A stretch of 64,000 nt of DNA from Gossypium raimondii (lineage: Eukaryota; Streptophyta; Magnoliopsida; Malvales; Malvaceae): contig NC_068576.1 of NCBI RefSeq assembly GCF_025698545.1, positions 56,766,094 through 56,830,093 on the forward strand, read 5' to 3'. Both the position numbers and the translations under genes were made by a program. Within the stretch, counting starts at the first letter, position 1, and the number at the start of each line of letters is the position of its first letter. Shown here one piece after another: positions 12,801 through 24,463 of the stretch. The notes under the pieces are model-generated. The model was not told the origin of the DNA, made no database searches, and worked only from the letters and a program-made list of their open reading frames with translations.

Positions 12801-14543
12801 TAACTCTTTAAGTAACAGCTGAGACTGTCCTTTCTTCATATTGAGAACCTATATCAACCAATAAACAAATTAGAAACCTTACTCTATTAGGATTTATGCT
12901 GAATAAACAGATGACTAAGTTTACCTCTCCGAAAACTTCACAAAATTCTAGAAATTGTAAGGCATGGCCAACATCCTTGACAGGCAAGTCAATGCCATCA
13001 ATATGGTTTAATGATGTGCCTTGAGGCAATACAATTTCAGCGTCAGAAGCTTCGTTTTTGGCTTTTACATTTTTCTTCTTAAGATTTGGAGACCTACAAA
13101 TCGGCTTGTTCCTCACTACAGGGTCTGCATTGTTTAGCACTTCATCTTCTCCATGATCACACTTCATAGGCACCTTCATGTCAATTAGTTGGATAGCAGT
13201 AATCATGTCATTAATCACTTCGCCCTTGTTCGACACCTCCATGGAGGTCTTAAGCTTTTTAGGACTAATCTTTTGGAGATCATTGCCTTCCGAGACAATT
13301 TCCTTACCATTCTTGCTCCATTTGATCAACTTGGTGTTACTAGTTACAATCCTTTTGTCATTGGCTCGTATCAAACCATTAGGCTCTTTACAACTGCTTT
13401 CCTTTCTGCTATTACCAGTTCCCTTAACTTCAGAATCCTGTTAGAAAATTTTAATGAACACTCGATAAGTAGAGCCATCTTATTTTTGGAAACTCAACAA
13501 GGATCAAGCATTCATCATATCATTGATCATTCTATCATAAAAACATATATACTCTAATCACACACAAGGATTTTAATGGCAAACAAACCTCATCTTCTGC
13601 AGCTTTTCGCTTTTTGGAAGACACAGCTACATCAACAGGCTCTTGAGAACCCGATTTTTCGGAATCCTTAAGATGCAACATATCTGAAACTGAGGCGAAC
13701 CCATTTGCCTTTGCTGCATGTACAAGTACACCAGTAGGCTGGTGACCTCGTTTCTTCCTACAAGATTCAAAATTCCCCCGTTTTAGATTACCCACAAAGA
13801 AAAAAAAAACAAACAATAAGCAAGTATTTGCAATTGATTATATATCAATGTTCTAAAAAAACATATGGACTGACATGCAGAAACTACAGTTGCAAATTCC
13901 TCTACATCTTGGACAAGTCCAATCATTCAACAAAGCCACCTCCTCAGCCTTTTCCCCATATCTGATAAAAAAAAAATTAAGCTAATCATATTTCAAAGAC
14001 AATAAAGAAACACCCTGATTGTTAGATCTATAACACGATATGATCTAAAGATTTAAAAAAAAAAGCATGTTGACAATGGGATTTTTGTCTGCTAGAGAGT
14101 AAGATCCAGTAATGTAGCTAAAAATGTAAGGAAAAAAAAAACCTGTTCAAGAGACATTTGTGACAAAAATGGATGGTACATTGCTTCCCATTAATCTTTG
14201 TCTTGCAAGAAGCTGCAAAATCCACTGTTTTTTGCCTACACTGCAATCATTTTTTACTCCAAATATTTCAACAAAACGTAATTTTCCCAAGCAAAAGCAA
14301 CAAAAACTTTATTAAAAAAAAAGGCACCTGGTGACAAGTCTTGCCGTTCTGAGAATCATAGATTCGACCATGGATGAGTCGAACTCCAGGCGAACTGTTA
14401 CGACGACGTTTTGGACTGAGTTGTGGTGGTGGTGGGTCAGTTGAGTAAGCTGAGTCAGTAGGCCGAGTTGTCTCGATGTTGGCGTTGTTCCTCTTCTTGT
14501 TCTTATTCTTCTTCTTTGATGATGGAGAAGGAGAAACAGCCAT
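9865..14543 (-). CDS. CDCA7-like zinc-finger protein (zf-4CXXC_R1, MAOA-repressor R1 type)
   Basis: Likely nuclear DNA-binding or chromatin protein. Twelve exons: 14543-14328, 14240-14143, 13961-13875, 13757-13589, 13437-12925, 12848-12700, 12609-12409, 12331-12241, 12148-11947, 11734-11624, 11149-11053 and 9880-9865. The frame holds throughout and gives 649 residues. The N-terminus is Lys/Asn/Arg-rich. A cysteine cluster runs from residue 70 (GKTCHQ) to about 137, with CxxC-type pairs including WTCPRCRG and CNCSFCM, then KKRGHQPTG. This is the CDCA7 C-terminal zinc-finger layout of plant 'monoamine-oxidase A repressor R1' proteins. A large basic middle exon (171 codons) precedes a conserved C-terminal region ([16 protein letters not shown], coiled EKxxKKKLQDE) that recalls DDT-type domains. 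The last coding exon adds only RMQRK before the stop and lies beyond a 1.2-kb intron with two foldback elements. Confidence 0.88.
10063..10267. mobile_element. Short foldback MITE with TATACAA duplication, 205 bp
   Basis: The left arm GTTAATATAACTTTTAGTCC mirrors the right arm GGACTAAAAAGTTATATTAA, and the arms continue nearly to the centre (AGGTCCATTTTGG against CCAAAATGGACCT). TATACAA is repeated at 10056-10062 and 10268-10274. Same intron as family 2 copy A. Confidence 0.88.
10413..10793. mobile_element. Foldback family 2, copy A
   Basis: Ends GGTGAATTACCTGAGAGG and AGATACTTTAACC. Exact 10-bp duplication GGTGGTTCAA at 10403-10412 and 10794-10803. The arms hold ATCAAATTAGTTCCTCTAAT and its mirror GGGACTAATTTGAT. 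It lies in the last intron of the CDCA7-like gene. Confidence 0.92.
11196..11572. mobile_element. Foldback family 1, copy 4
   Basis: Ends GGTAAAAGTACCATGAAG and GATACTTTTACC. Flanks GTTGATAACT and ATTAATAAGT agree at 7 of 10 bases, a decayed duplication. It lies in an intron of the CDCA7-like gene, 46 bases from the neighbouring exon. Confidence 0.9.
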
Positions 14544-14879
14544 TGCTTAAAGCTTTTTTCTTTTCTTCAATGCGAAATTGAAGATCACGAAGTCTTTTTT
14601 TATGTGTTAAAATTATGTACTTAAAAATTAATTCGATTACTGTTTGCATCTTCGTTTCATTATGCTTTTAAATTTATTTATTTATTATTGTTTGGATTGG
14701 GCGTTTTTTTTTAGTAATTATTATTTTTTGTTTTTAGTGATTAGAGAAATAATAAATAAATAATTGTTTGTAATTAATATTTATTTTCTTTTGGGATCCG
14801 GCGGGAAGAGAAAATTAATGGAGGGAATGCCTGGGTGGGCTTGTTTTGGGAAAGGGCCCATCTGTATTTTGCTTTTTTT

Positions 14880-15122
14880 TTTTGTAAATTGACCCTTAAA
14901 CTATATTTCAATTTCTAGATTAGTCCTTAAAGTTTTTTTGTCGGAATTTGTCGTTAAATTATCAATTTATCCAAAATATATATTGGCCAATATTAATTAG
15001 ACACGTGGTATATTTTTAGGTAAAATGAGATAAATTTGATAGTTTAAAATCACTTTTGATTAAAAATTTTAAGGATCAATTTGAAAATTAAGGTATACTT
15101 TAGGGCCTATTTACTAATAAAT
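14880..15122. repeat. Foldback (MITE-like) repeat
   Basis: The left arm reads TTGACCCTTAAACTATATTT...GATTAGTCCTTAAAG. The right arm is its approximate reverse complement (CTTTAAAATTTTTAAGGATCAATTTG... to GGTATACTTTAGGG). Arms of about 60 bases flank an AT-rich core. The exact ends and target duplication are not clear. Confidence 0.5.
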
Positions 15123-15357
15123 CCTTTTGTTTGAAGGCTTGGTTGTCTCGAGGAACAAACATAATCACCTGAAAATTTTAAAAATAAAATAGGGATTTAG
15201 GGATAGTGGGTTTCAATAGTTTCGATCACTAATAGATGAATAGTTTGATTCTCATTGGTTTATGTTAACAAAATATTAATAAAGTTTAATAATGTACTCA
15301 GTTCATTTATGTGAATTAGTTTATTGATTATTTTATATCTAAAACAGAATGCATGTT

Positions 15358-15386
15358 TGTTTATTTATTTATTTATTTATTTATTA
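15358..15386. repeat. (TTTA)n microsatellite
   Basis: About seven uninterrupted tandem copies of TTTA/ATTT. Confidence 0.9.
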
Positions 15387-16724
15387 TTTGGAACATTAAC
15401 ATGAATATCATTATTTATATTTTTCGTTTAACTTAAATGAATAAATACAAACACAAATGATGTTAAATAGACGAATATGGATATAATATTAAAATATTTA
15501 ACAAAACACAACAATCTAAAATAGATTATTTACCACAAAAGAGGAAACGTGAATATCACCTAGAAAATATGAATTACTTTGTAGGGTCGCATGGGAAAAT
15601 GTTTAAGGCGAAATATTGTGAGGTACTTTTTAAATTAATAATTGTGGTTAAAGGATGAGGATGAGAAGATTATAGTCATTTGATTAAACCACGTCAAAAG
15701 TTAGAAAATTATGCTGATTATTTAGAATGTGTTAAATTAATTACTGAATACGTTACTTTTATTTTAAAATCACTCTCTCATTATTTAGTGATGAAACTGA
15801 TTGAATTGATTGAACGATAAACTCATATTATTCAATGCAGACCCATGTGGCATGATTAACAATAGAATGCTGTTTCTTCTTCTCCTTTTTTATTTGATAC
15901 GTGAATTGAAAAATAATCCCACAATATCTTTAAATTGATGCCACCACTACAATAACTTATCCTTTCCATCTTCGATAGTTTTTAGGATGTGATTTTTCAA
16001 AGGCCATCCAATTGTCCTGACTTTTAGTTACAATTTTTTGACATGTCTGGTGATGTTAATGTTGTAGTGTCTGTCCAAAATTAAAAGTAAACGGTAGACT
16101 ATATTAGTATTCACCTAACTATTAATAAAATTATTATTTTATTATCACATAAATATGAAAAGTTACAAAATGATCACCCAACTAATTAATTTTATCTTTT
16201 TTAACCATCAACAGATTAAGAGGGACAACTTTTAAAATTAGTATAAAAGCAACTTCAATATTCAACATTTATATATTCTGTTAATCTAGTATTGATTCTA
16301 AAAATCTAACCCATAACATTTGTATTTTTTTTTCTTGGAGTGTAGTTTGCCAAAAGAAAAGAAATACCAGTGCAAAGTAGGCATTGTTGTATAGCAATGT
16401 TTGTTGGAGATAGATTAAGCTAAAGCATAAACCAAACTTGAACGGGCATATAGACTATGTAGTATGATGAATTTATGTGTTCAATTGCAAAATAGGGGAC
16501 TTAGATCCTTCAAATATGAGATTTTTTTTTATTACTCATGGCTCTTTAATTTTAACAATTAATTTTTGAGGGTGTGATTTTCTAAAAGTCTACATAAATC
16601 GGTATTAAAATTAATACGTGTCTAAATTGCAATCATGCGACCTAGGTGATGATATCAACATTGCATTGTTTGCAAAAAAAAAAAAAACAACAATAAAGCA
16701 AAACCAATCAAACCTAAACTTATC

Positions 16725-17268
16725 CATGGTCCGGTCCGAATATTCGCCCGAAAAGTAAGAAGATTTGGGCAAAATATAGATTTGAAAAATGAGTTTGAGT
16801 AAAAAAAAGATTTATTTAGAAGACGGGTCAAATATCAAGTAAGGCTTTTATGACCCAGGCCCAACCCAAATTTGCAAAAAGAACAAAATATGTTGTTTTC
16901 TTACACTTATTTTGCTACCATTTCACTATTATATTATTACTATTTTTTATCGCTGTTTGAATATTGTATAACTCTTATTTTATTGTTAATTTTGCTACTA
17001 TTTTAGAAGCATTTACTCATTAACTTACACCTATTTTAGTGTTATTTAAGTATAATTTTTTAAAAAAAATTTATTTTCAACTTGTTATGAAATATTTATT
17101 TTAATGTTTTTAGTGTTTTTAATGTATTATATTTTAAAAAATTATATAAAAAAATTAACACAGACAGGCCGGGCTTGAGTAAAATTTCAGGATCATTTTT
17201 AGGCCGGGCCCGAACCTATCAAATGGGCATAAAATTTTGTCAAGGCCCGAGCCTAGTCAAACCTACAG
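16725..17268. repeat. Degenerate GGCCGGGC-type interspersed repeat
   Basis: GC-rich arms (GGTCCGGTCCGAATATTCG on the left; AGGCCGGGCCCGAACCTATC and GGCCCGAGCCTAGTCAAACC on the right) enclose a roughly 300-base AT-rich core. Such GGGCCGGGCC-rich ends also occur in the hAT element at 54749-55216, so this looks like an old, longer relative. I could not fix the ends or a target duplication. Confidence 0.55.
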
Positions 17269-17269
17269 C

Positions 17270-18953
17270 TTGGTATAATCATGTTCACCTGAAGTCAGAT
17301 CGAGTAAGAACAAAGTCAAGCCATGCGGATGCTAGATTGCGAAACATGGGAGAATAACATGTGATAGATAGCAAAATAAATTACTCGAATCCACATAAAA
17401 AATTTATTATTTCTTTATAAGATTTATACAAAGCTAGACTCGCTAACCTCAACGACTATACGATTACTCTGTAATTCCATTTATCCAAACAATACCTATT
17501 ACTATGTTACTCCATTCCATTTCATTCCGGCAAACCAAGCAGTTCTCAAGTTCGCAACAAAAAAAAAGAAGGTCAAGGTCATTGGCATAGGCAGTGCAAT
17601 TCACAACTGAGTACAAAATCCACCAACGCTTCAATGAATACTTCACTCACTCACTCACAGAGCATCCATTAACAATAAGTAAAATGCCACCACAAGGAAT
17701 CCTCAAGCTATTCTTGATGTAACAACAACAAAAAAAAACTTTCATTTCAGCAATCTTAGGGCATACTAGTTTCCGTCTTCATTTTTAAAACCACCAACAG
17801 AGAATGACCCGTCACCAAAGCCGCATTGATAAGAGACTTAACGAATCTAACTCGACTTTCCTATTCGATAAACCACAAGGAGAAGAAGCACAAACCCAAA
17901 TTGCTCTATAAACATAACCACAACCAATTTGGAACACAGAGAAATGAAAGCAAGATTAGCAACTATAATCCAAACTCACAAGGCAAAAAATGTTCAAAGC
18001 AAGTAATGTCCTAGATTTGAGATTTTGCCTAGTAAGAACAATGGAAACTGATAAAGACGGAAAAGCTGTTAATCTAACGGTTTAGCTAAAAAATAATAAA
18101 GTCTTATCTCTTCTTCTCCTCCCTAACAAGCAAAGCCTAAGAAGGCACATGAACAGGCCATCATTACTTCACCATTGAAATGTTCTATATTTCAACCATA
18201 ATTTTGCATATGTTTCATGATAAGAGGTATAATCATGTCCTATTTCTTGTTTGTTTCACCTCACATCCAATGACTAAACACAATTCTATGCATAACTGTA
18301 TGAAAATGAAAAGCTTCAAATCTGTGACAAAGGAAACGAAAATGGTCATCGTTCTCTATTCCTCTAAAAGGTAAACCGTAAACTCTCACCATTTCAACAC
18401 CATCATTGGCAGGCTCAAAAATGGCATCCCAAAATTCATGTCTGCTAATAAGAGAAAATTGATTCTCAAACCCTAATATTCCTTATTGCAGAGCATAAGA
18501 AATTTCTCCTTCACAAAGCTAATCCCCAATCAAACTTTCATTATACCAGTGTTTTAGCATAAAACTTTAATCCCTAATTACACTTTCATGTTATTTGTGT
18601 GTGTATATAAGTTCAGTAAATCAATCTGAACCTTGCATTTTGGACATTACTATACTAAATTCATGAAAATAATAGCAATAACTTGAAATTCGAATAATTA
18701 TACCTAAAAAAACTCTGATAAATTCTTTGACAAAAGAGAAGAAACCATTCAAAAGTCGGAAGGGCGCAATCGTTTGTACTGTTTTGAGTATCTTTCAATT
18801 TAATTCAACACTTAATAAAGAAACAATCACTAATCAACCAAAATCACCATGATTTCACATATCTCCAGCTTATTGTGTGCTGATTCTAAAAAACAACTTA
18901 AACAAAAAGGAAAATGGAGGCTTAACTGTTAAAAAAAGAAAAAAAAGAAAAGA
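17270..18953. other. Mostly non-coding stretch with two orphan exon-like blocks
   Basis: Downstream of the small membrane-protein gene. The sequence has a less repetitive, UTR-like texture than its surroundings and may be transcribed from the minus strand. The only coding-like pieces are the two blocks listed at 18104-18441. Confidence 0.4.
18104..18441 (-). other. Two possible exons of an unidentified minus-strand gene
   Basis: Block one, 18441-18390, is flanked by a TTAGCAG acceptor and a GTGAGAG donor and encodes HEFWDAIFEPANDGVEM. Block two, 18136-18104, follows a CTTCTTAG acceptor and encodes ALLVREEKKR then TAA. The phases fit each other (both phase 0 at the join). I do not recognise the protein and could not find an upstream exon with a start. 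It may be the 3' part of an alternative transcript of the small gene at 18954-19224, a decayed gene, or chance. Confidence 0.3.
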
Positions 18954-19224
18954 CTAGATGGAATCTTCAAGTTCATCTAGCTTCTCTTTTCTTTTCAATT
19001 CGAGCTCATATTGCCTCAATCGCTCCTTCATCTTTTCCTATTCGAATAAAAATTAGAAGCTTACAATCTTTTCTAAATTAAATAAAAACAAATTAAGAAA
19101 TAAATGAAGAACGACAAAAGACCTTGTAACTGAGTTCGACGCGGTGCATAACGTAGAAGCCAAGGATACCGCCAAAAATGGTGCCGGTGATGATACGGAC
19201 ATATCCCCATTGCACTGAGTTCAT
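18954..19224 (-). CDS. Small single-pass membrane protein, 61 residues
   Basis: Two exons, 19224-19123 (34 codons) and 19037-18954 (27 codons plus stop), join in frame. The N-terminal half is MNSVQWGYVRIITGTIF followed by GGILGFYVMH, one hydrophobic helix at about residues 9-26. The second exon is a charged helix (EKMKERLRQYELELKRKEKL) ending in LDELEDSI. This layout, a short N-terminal anchor followed by an amphipathic charged tail, matches a conserved small plant protein. From memory it resembles At1g67785, reported in mitochondrial complex I preparations, but I hold that identification loosely. It is shorter than typical gene-finder limits and easy to miss. Confidence 0.75.
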
Positions 19225-19375
19225 AGCCCTTTTTTTTAACTCGATCTACTACCTCAGTCGTAACTAAGTTGAATAAAATTGCTACCCTTTTTGAAAATTC
19301 AAGGTTCTTTAGATGGGAATCCATTAAAATGCCAATAAAATCTTATATAAATTTATTTAATCGTTAGATCAGCTG

Positions 19376-19447
19376 GTCGTTGTAGTATAATGGTGGGTAT
19401 TCCCGCCTGTCACGCTGGCGACCCGGGTTCGATCCCCGGAAACGGTG
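19376..19447 (+). tRNA. tRNA-Asp (GTC anticodon), divergent, possibly a pseudogene
   Basis: This 72-base sequence aligns without gaps to plant tRNA-Asp as I remember it. The anticodon loop CTGTCAC carries GTC, and the T arm CCGGG-TTCGATC-CCCGG is perfect. The first five anticodon-stem bases CCCGC face GCTGG, leaving one C-T mismatch. In the acceptor stem GTCGTTG faces AAACGGT, giving a G-A mismatch next to the T arm and a G-U pair at the outer end. Both the A-box and B-box regions are intact, and a run of T (TGTTTT) follows. The mismatches suggest a decaying copy. Confidence 0.8.
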
Positions 19448-19647
19448 TTTTCTTCCGTTTTTACATTTTAGGTTTAATTCTGCTTTTATTCCCTCTATTA
19501 TGCTGGAATTTAAGAATTGATCTTTCTATTTTAATTTTGATATACTTTGATCTTTTATTACCAAATTTTAGCATATATAGAGGGACTAGAATAAGAATAC
19601 TGCCTATTATTTATTATCCGTTATATTTTTAAAACAACTCATAAGGT

Positions 19648-19940
19648 TAAAGCTTAAATGTAAAATTCCCCTCAAATTATACCATATTTCTCATTTAAGT
19701 ACTAAAATTTTTCTAGGTCACAAAGTGCTTAAACTACTAAATTTGTTTCATTTTATCCCAAAGCATAAGACTAACTAATAAGAATGTGACACATTCCATG
19801 TTTTTCCTAAACTTTATACATTTTTTTAAATAAAATGAGTTGAATTTAAAATTTTAGGTACCATTTTTAACCAAAAAAATAATTTACGTACCTAAATGAA
19901 AATTCCATAATAATTTGAGGGTCAAATATGCAGTTAGACC
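19648..19940. repeat. Foldback element in the peptidyl-tRNA hydrolase promoter region
   Basis: The left arm (AAATTCCCCTCAAATTATACC, ATTTAAGTAC) is matched by the reverse complement of the right arm (GTACCTAAATGAAAATTCC, AATAATTTGAGGG) over about 50 bases, with a roughly 190-base core. It ends about 160 bases before the start codon of the hydrolase gene. Confidence 0.6.
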
Positions 19941-20102
19941 TAAAAGAAAAGCAAAATGATGGCCTTTCGGATCTTTTGACTCTTGAGTCGCAAGGCAAAG
20001 GGGGGAACTTTGAGGAGCTTCTTCATTGCTTCGTTCTCCTTTCCCCCTTCCTTCTTCACAACATTCTTCAAAAATTCAAACCCTAATCTATAAAAAAAAA
20101 TC

Positions 20103-23034
20103 ATGAAATTAAGTTCATCAATCTTCACTTTTCGCTTCCTAAACTTCAATTCCTTATTCATTAAATCTCATCCTTCCTTCAAAATTTCTGCCGCAACCAA
20201 AAGAACCATGACTCAATTCCCTAATTTTTCCACGAAAATTTCAAATTCTTCTCCCGCCAATACGGCGGAGGATTCCCAGGTGTCGCCGCCCGAGCCCAGG
20301 CCGCAGTCTCCGCCTCGCAAGCCGTGGCTCATCGTCGGTCTCGGTAATCCCGGCAAGAAATTCAATGGCACCCGCCACAACGTATTAATACGTCTTCGTT
20401 TTGATTTTTTTTAACGAATTTAATGTTCTTTTAATGATTTTTTTTTTCTTGTTTCATTTTTTTGCCAACAGGTTGGTTTTATGATGGTAGACGCTATAGC
20501 TGAGGCTGAAGGGATTTCTATTAACACTGTTAACTTTAAAGCTCAGATTGGAAAAGGTACTTTTCAAAAAAAAGTTCAATCTTTTAATTACTTTCACTAC
20601 TGTTAAATTCAAGAACTTCAATATGCTTTGATGTATTGCATGCCTGTTGAAAATATAATAGCCATGGAACTTTGCTGGAATGGGTTATTGTTTCTTCATA
20701 AATTTATCATTTAGACATGATAGGGTCCCAAATTTCTAATTCTAGACTAGTATATTGCTTTGATATTGAGTTGATTCTACTTCTTCTAATTTTGAATACC
20801 TGTATGTAGTGTATTTGAAGGGTATATTTCGTAATGGGTACTTAATTATCTATCCATACTAATATAATGCCTTTGACTTAGTTGGTCTCACTAGTTAAAC
20901 AGATACCAACTCAGTTGTAAAAAGTCTAAAAGACCTCTTTTTTAACAAACAACAAATTTTATTACAATGGTATTTATGTCTCTTAGTAGTTTATATAAAA
21001 CCTTTTAAAGAAACTACTTAAAAACACCATACCATGGTTTAAACCTTAAACCTTAAGTAAAGAAGCACCAACCACCTCTTCCAGGGGGTGTTGTATTTCT
21101 AATTTTAAAGATTAAATTAGAATAAATGCTTATACCACTGCTGTAGTTGGATGGTTTACTAGCCACGGTTTTCTTCGTTTGACTAATTTCTAGCTCCCCT
21201 TTGTTTTGTAATTGAAACTTCTAACTGATTGTTTTATGGTTTTGGTGATGAGATTGAGTGCTGTAAAACACTAATAATTATATATATTCTTTGAAGTTCA
21301 TAATCTACCACCAGCCTCCCACATGTCATTAACGAACCTAAGGGAGACATTACCTGCCTGAGGCCTCTTGAGAGTGTTTGTAACTTGTATGCCATTTGAG
21401 CTAATATTCATACCTTAAAAAGTTTTAACTGCAATTATTTGCAACTTTATTCTTGATTTTGAATGCTTTAGATGAAGATACTGTTTTACATTGTAACCTT
21501 GAAGAGTGCATTTAGATTACTCAATGGGAAAAGATTCTCTCTTCTACTACAAAAATAATGGAAGTTTCAACTACTTTGTTTAAGGGGAGTAATTTACTCT
21601 CAATTAAAATTATGGCCGGAATTTTAATGTTTTTTAAGATATATAAAATTTAATTAAAAAAAATATCAACCTTAGATTTAGTTGAAAGTGGATTAGTGAC
21701 CCTTGGATAATGGAAACTAATTAGATTGAACAGTAAAACAAACAAGAGTGTATTAGATAATGGAAACTGATTAGATTAGAATCCCACCTGAGTTTATCTT
21801 TGATTTGGATGATGGCAGACAATAGAAGCTGCAATTCTTAGTGACTTCACAATTTTCATATGTTTTTGAGAAACATATTTAATACGTGGCATAAACTATC
21901 CAAAAACCTTCTATACTTCATCTTCTTCCATATTAGTTTAAGCATCAAGATTGGTATTTCCTTATGCATAAAGATAATAAGACATAAGTTCTAGCCTGAT
22001 AGATGGAAAATAAAAAGTAAAAGTTTATTCATTTCAGTGAAAATTGTAGGTAAATTACAAATGAATTCACGTTCTAAAATGTTCTTAGGCAACTCAGAAT
22101 GTCCCATTTTGCAATATTTAATTTGAGATAGTTACTTTTTCCCAGGATTTATAGGAAATGTTCCTGTCATGCTTGCCAAACCGCAAACGTTTATGAACTC
22201 AAGTGGTGAGTCTGTAAGTGAGCTATCTCAAAGGGCCTATATATTGTTTTTGAGAGACTAAGATTCTCACCTGATTGAAATTACTGTAGTTCTAATATCC
22301 ATTGGATGGTTTCACTTTACATATTGAAGGTTGGGGCCATTGTATCATATTACAAGATTCCATTGAAGCAAGTTCTTGTGGTAATTTTCTTCCTTTATTA
22401 TGACTTAATGATAATCTTTTCCCTCCCCCCTCCGCACTTACAGTTCCCTTCTACAGATTTTTGATGACTTAGATTTGCCTTTTGCCAAATTGAGACTACT
22501 TCCGAAAGGCGGACATGGTGGACATAATGGGTACTTTCTTGTCAGCATTTGTTATATCATGCCTTGAATCCTACATGCTTATATCAACACTTATTTTCAA
22601 GTTTTCTACCAGAATGAGAAGCATCATCGATAGTTTTGAAGGTAGCCGCAATTTTCCTCGTCTAAGAATTGGTAGGTTGCTAAGAACACTAAAAATATTA
22701 TCCAAATGCAACTAATTTTCCTACCGGTTATTGAAGTTTCTTAACTTTTCTAGGCATTGGACGACCTCAAGGGAGGATGGATACTATTAATTTTGTTCTT
22801 CGTGCTTTCAACAAGCAAGAACGTGAAGAGGTATGTAAATGATTGTAAAGCACAACCAAAGAAGAAAAAGTAAAGAAATTGATGAATAAACTTCACAGGT
22901 CACATCTTTTTATCTTTCAGCTGGAGTTTACGTTTCATAATGGAATCGAGGCTGTCCGGATTCTCTTACTCGAGGGTTTCGATAAAAGTGCAACATATGT
23001 CAACAGCACCAAAGCAATGGAACAGCTTGGGTAA
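20103..23034 (+). CDS. Peptidyl-tRNA hydrolase, organelle-targeted
   Basis: Frees tRNA from peptidyl-tRNA that drops off ribosomes; the plant family also includes the chloroplast splicing factor CRS2. Eight exons (20103-20381, 20472-20556, 22146-22213, 22330-22380, 22457-22530, 22613-22671, 22754-22830, 22921-23034) give 268 residues with the frame kept. Residues 1-75 are Ser/Arg/Phe-rich, as expected for a transit peptide. The Pth core follows: VGLGNPG (78-84), NGTRHNVG with the catalytic His at 92, [20 protein letters not shown] with the conserved Asp, and [15 protein letters not shown]. All key residues are present, so hydrolase activity is plausible. I chose the first ATG because it precedes a full transit peptide; ATG at about 20208 is the alternative for a cytosolic form. 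Intron 2 is 1.6 kb. Confidence 0.95.
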
Positions 23035-24156
23035 AATTATTGCTCCAGGCAAGCAGAAAAGTTAGGTAATTTGCTAGCGGAGAATATGATATCATTGAAT
23101 TTTCCTTTTAATTACTCATTAGTGATTTTAGATGTTATTTTTTTGTTAACTGATATATAACTGCTTCAATGCATTAGAAATTTAGAAGAATTATTATTTT
23201 TAATCAAAAAATGAAACTTGCACTGATGGTGTAGAGAGATGGATAGAGGTATTTCTTTGATTTCATTCATGGAAAGATGTTATATCTCTGGTTTTGTTGT
23301 ATTCATTGTTTAAATGGGGATTTATTTGTGTGCATTGATGAATATATGGATTAGAGACTTTAACCTGCCTGACCTGAATTAAAAAATCCAATCTTTTTGA
23401 AAATAAAAATATAAAGATTAAAATTCAAAATTTCGAAGAATACAGGGCAGAAAAGGACTGTCTCACCTAACGCCTAACATGTCCAATTTAATTATTATTA
23501 CATGACAACCCATATAGTAGTTAGCATTTTTGTGGTGCACTATAACTTGCGGATTAGTCTCTCAAAACCAGAACCTATACAAAAATTGAGCACAAAAATT
23601 AACCAATAAAAAATAAATGCTACTGACTAAAGAATCTTGAACTACTAATTTATGACATAATAATCCATTACTGGATTAGATTGGGGTATCTTTGTAAGGG
23701 AATATAGTTTTTATCTGTGGATAATATCACAAAATTAATATTCAATGTGAAAGACAGAAACATGATCTGCACAAATTGTGTTCACACCACATTATAACAA
23801 CAGGTTAAATTCAATAGTTAAATTTAATCCAAAATTACATCCATTTTGAATTATATATATGATATTAAAATGAAATTTCAGTTTAATTCAATGCTCATAA
23901 ATTATTGATACACATACAATGGTATTATTTTATGTTTATATTGAATACGCAGATAATTATACTTTATTCAATATAAAAATAATTTAATGTATTTATTTTT
24001 TAAATGCGTATAATTAAATTAAAATTAAAGTTTTATGTATACATTTGAACCACAATTAAGGTTTCATATGTATAATTGTACCAAATTAAAATTTATTTAT
24101 TGAATTGCATATTGAACCAAAATTTATGTATAATTTTGAGTGGTGAGAAAATGTAG
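23035..24156. other. Intergenic, 3' flank of the hydrolase gene
   Basis: AT-rich sequence. The first few hundred bases are probably 3' UTR. Nothing else is supported. Confidence 0.5.
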
Positions 24157-24463
24157 GGTAAAAGTACTATGGAGGCCCTGATTAGGAGTTAAATTGTATT
24201 TTGTCTTTTCTTCTAAAAAAGAGAGAGCAAATCAGTCCATGTATGTTTAATTAATGAGTAAATTGATTTTTTGTAAAATTCTATCCATTTGTGACATATC
24301 ATTTTTATCTTATGTTGACTTAGAAGGATAAGTTTTTATCAATAGGATAGATGAATTTTTAATAAAATGATTAATATACTTTTTTTTATCTAAAGTATAT
24401 AGACTAATTTATTTTTTATTATAATTTAACTCAAAAAATAAAAACTTCTATAATATCAAGAAA
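24157..24463. mobile_element. Foldback family 1, copy 5 (degraded)
   Basis: Good left end GGTAAAAGTACTATGGAGGC. The interior is recognisable but AT-drifted, and the right end is poor. Intergenic, downstream of the peptidyl-tRNA hydrolase gene. Right boundary approximate. Confidence 0.75.

Larger units (their letters stand above)
14560..16720. other. Intergenic, AT-rich, no gene seen
   Basis: Upstream flank of the CDCA7-like gene. It holds one foldback repeat (about 14880-15120) and a TTTA microsatellite near 15358. I find no open frame with protein-like composition and no splice-consistent exons. Confidence 0.5.
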
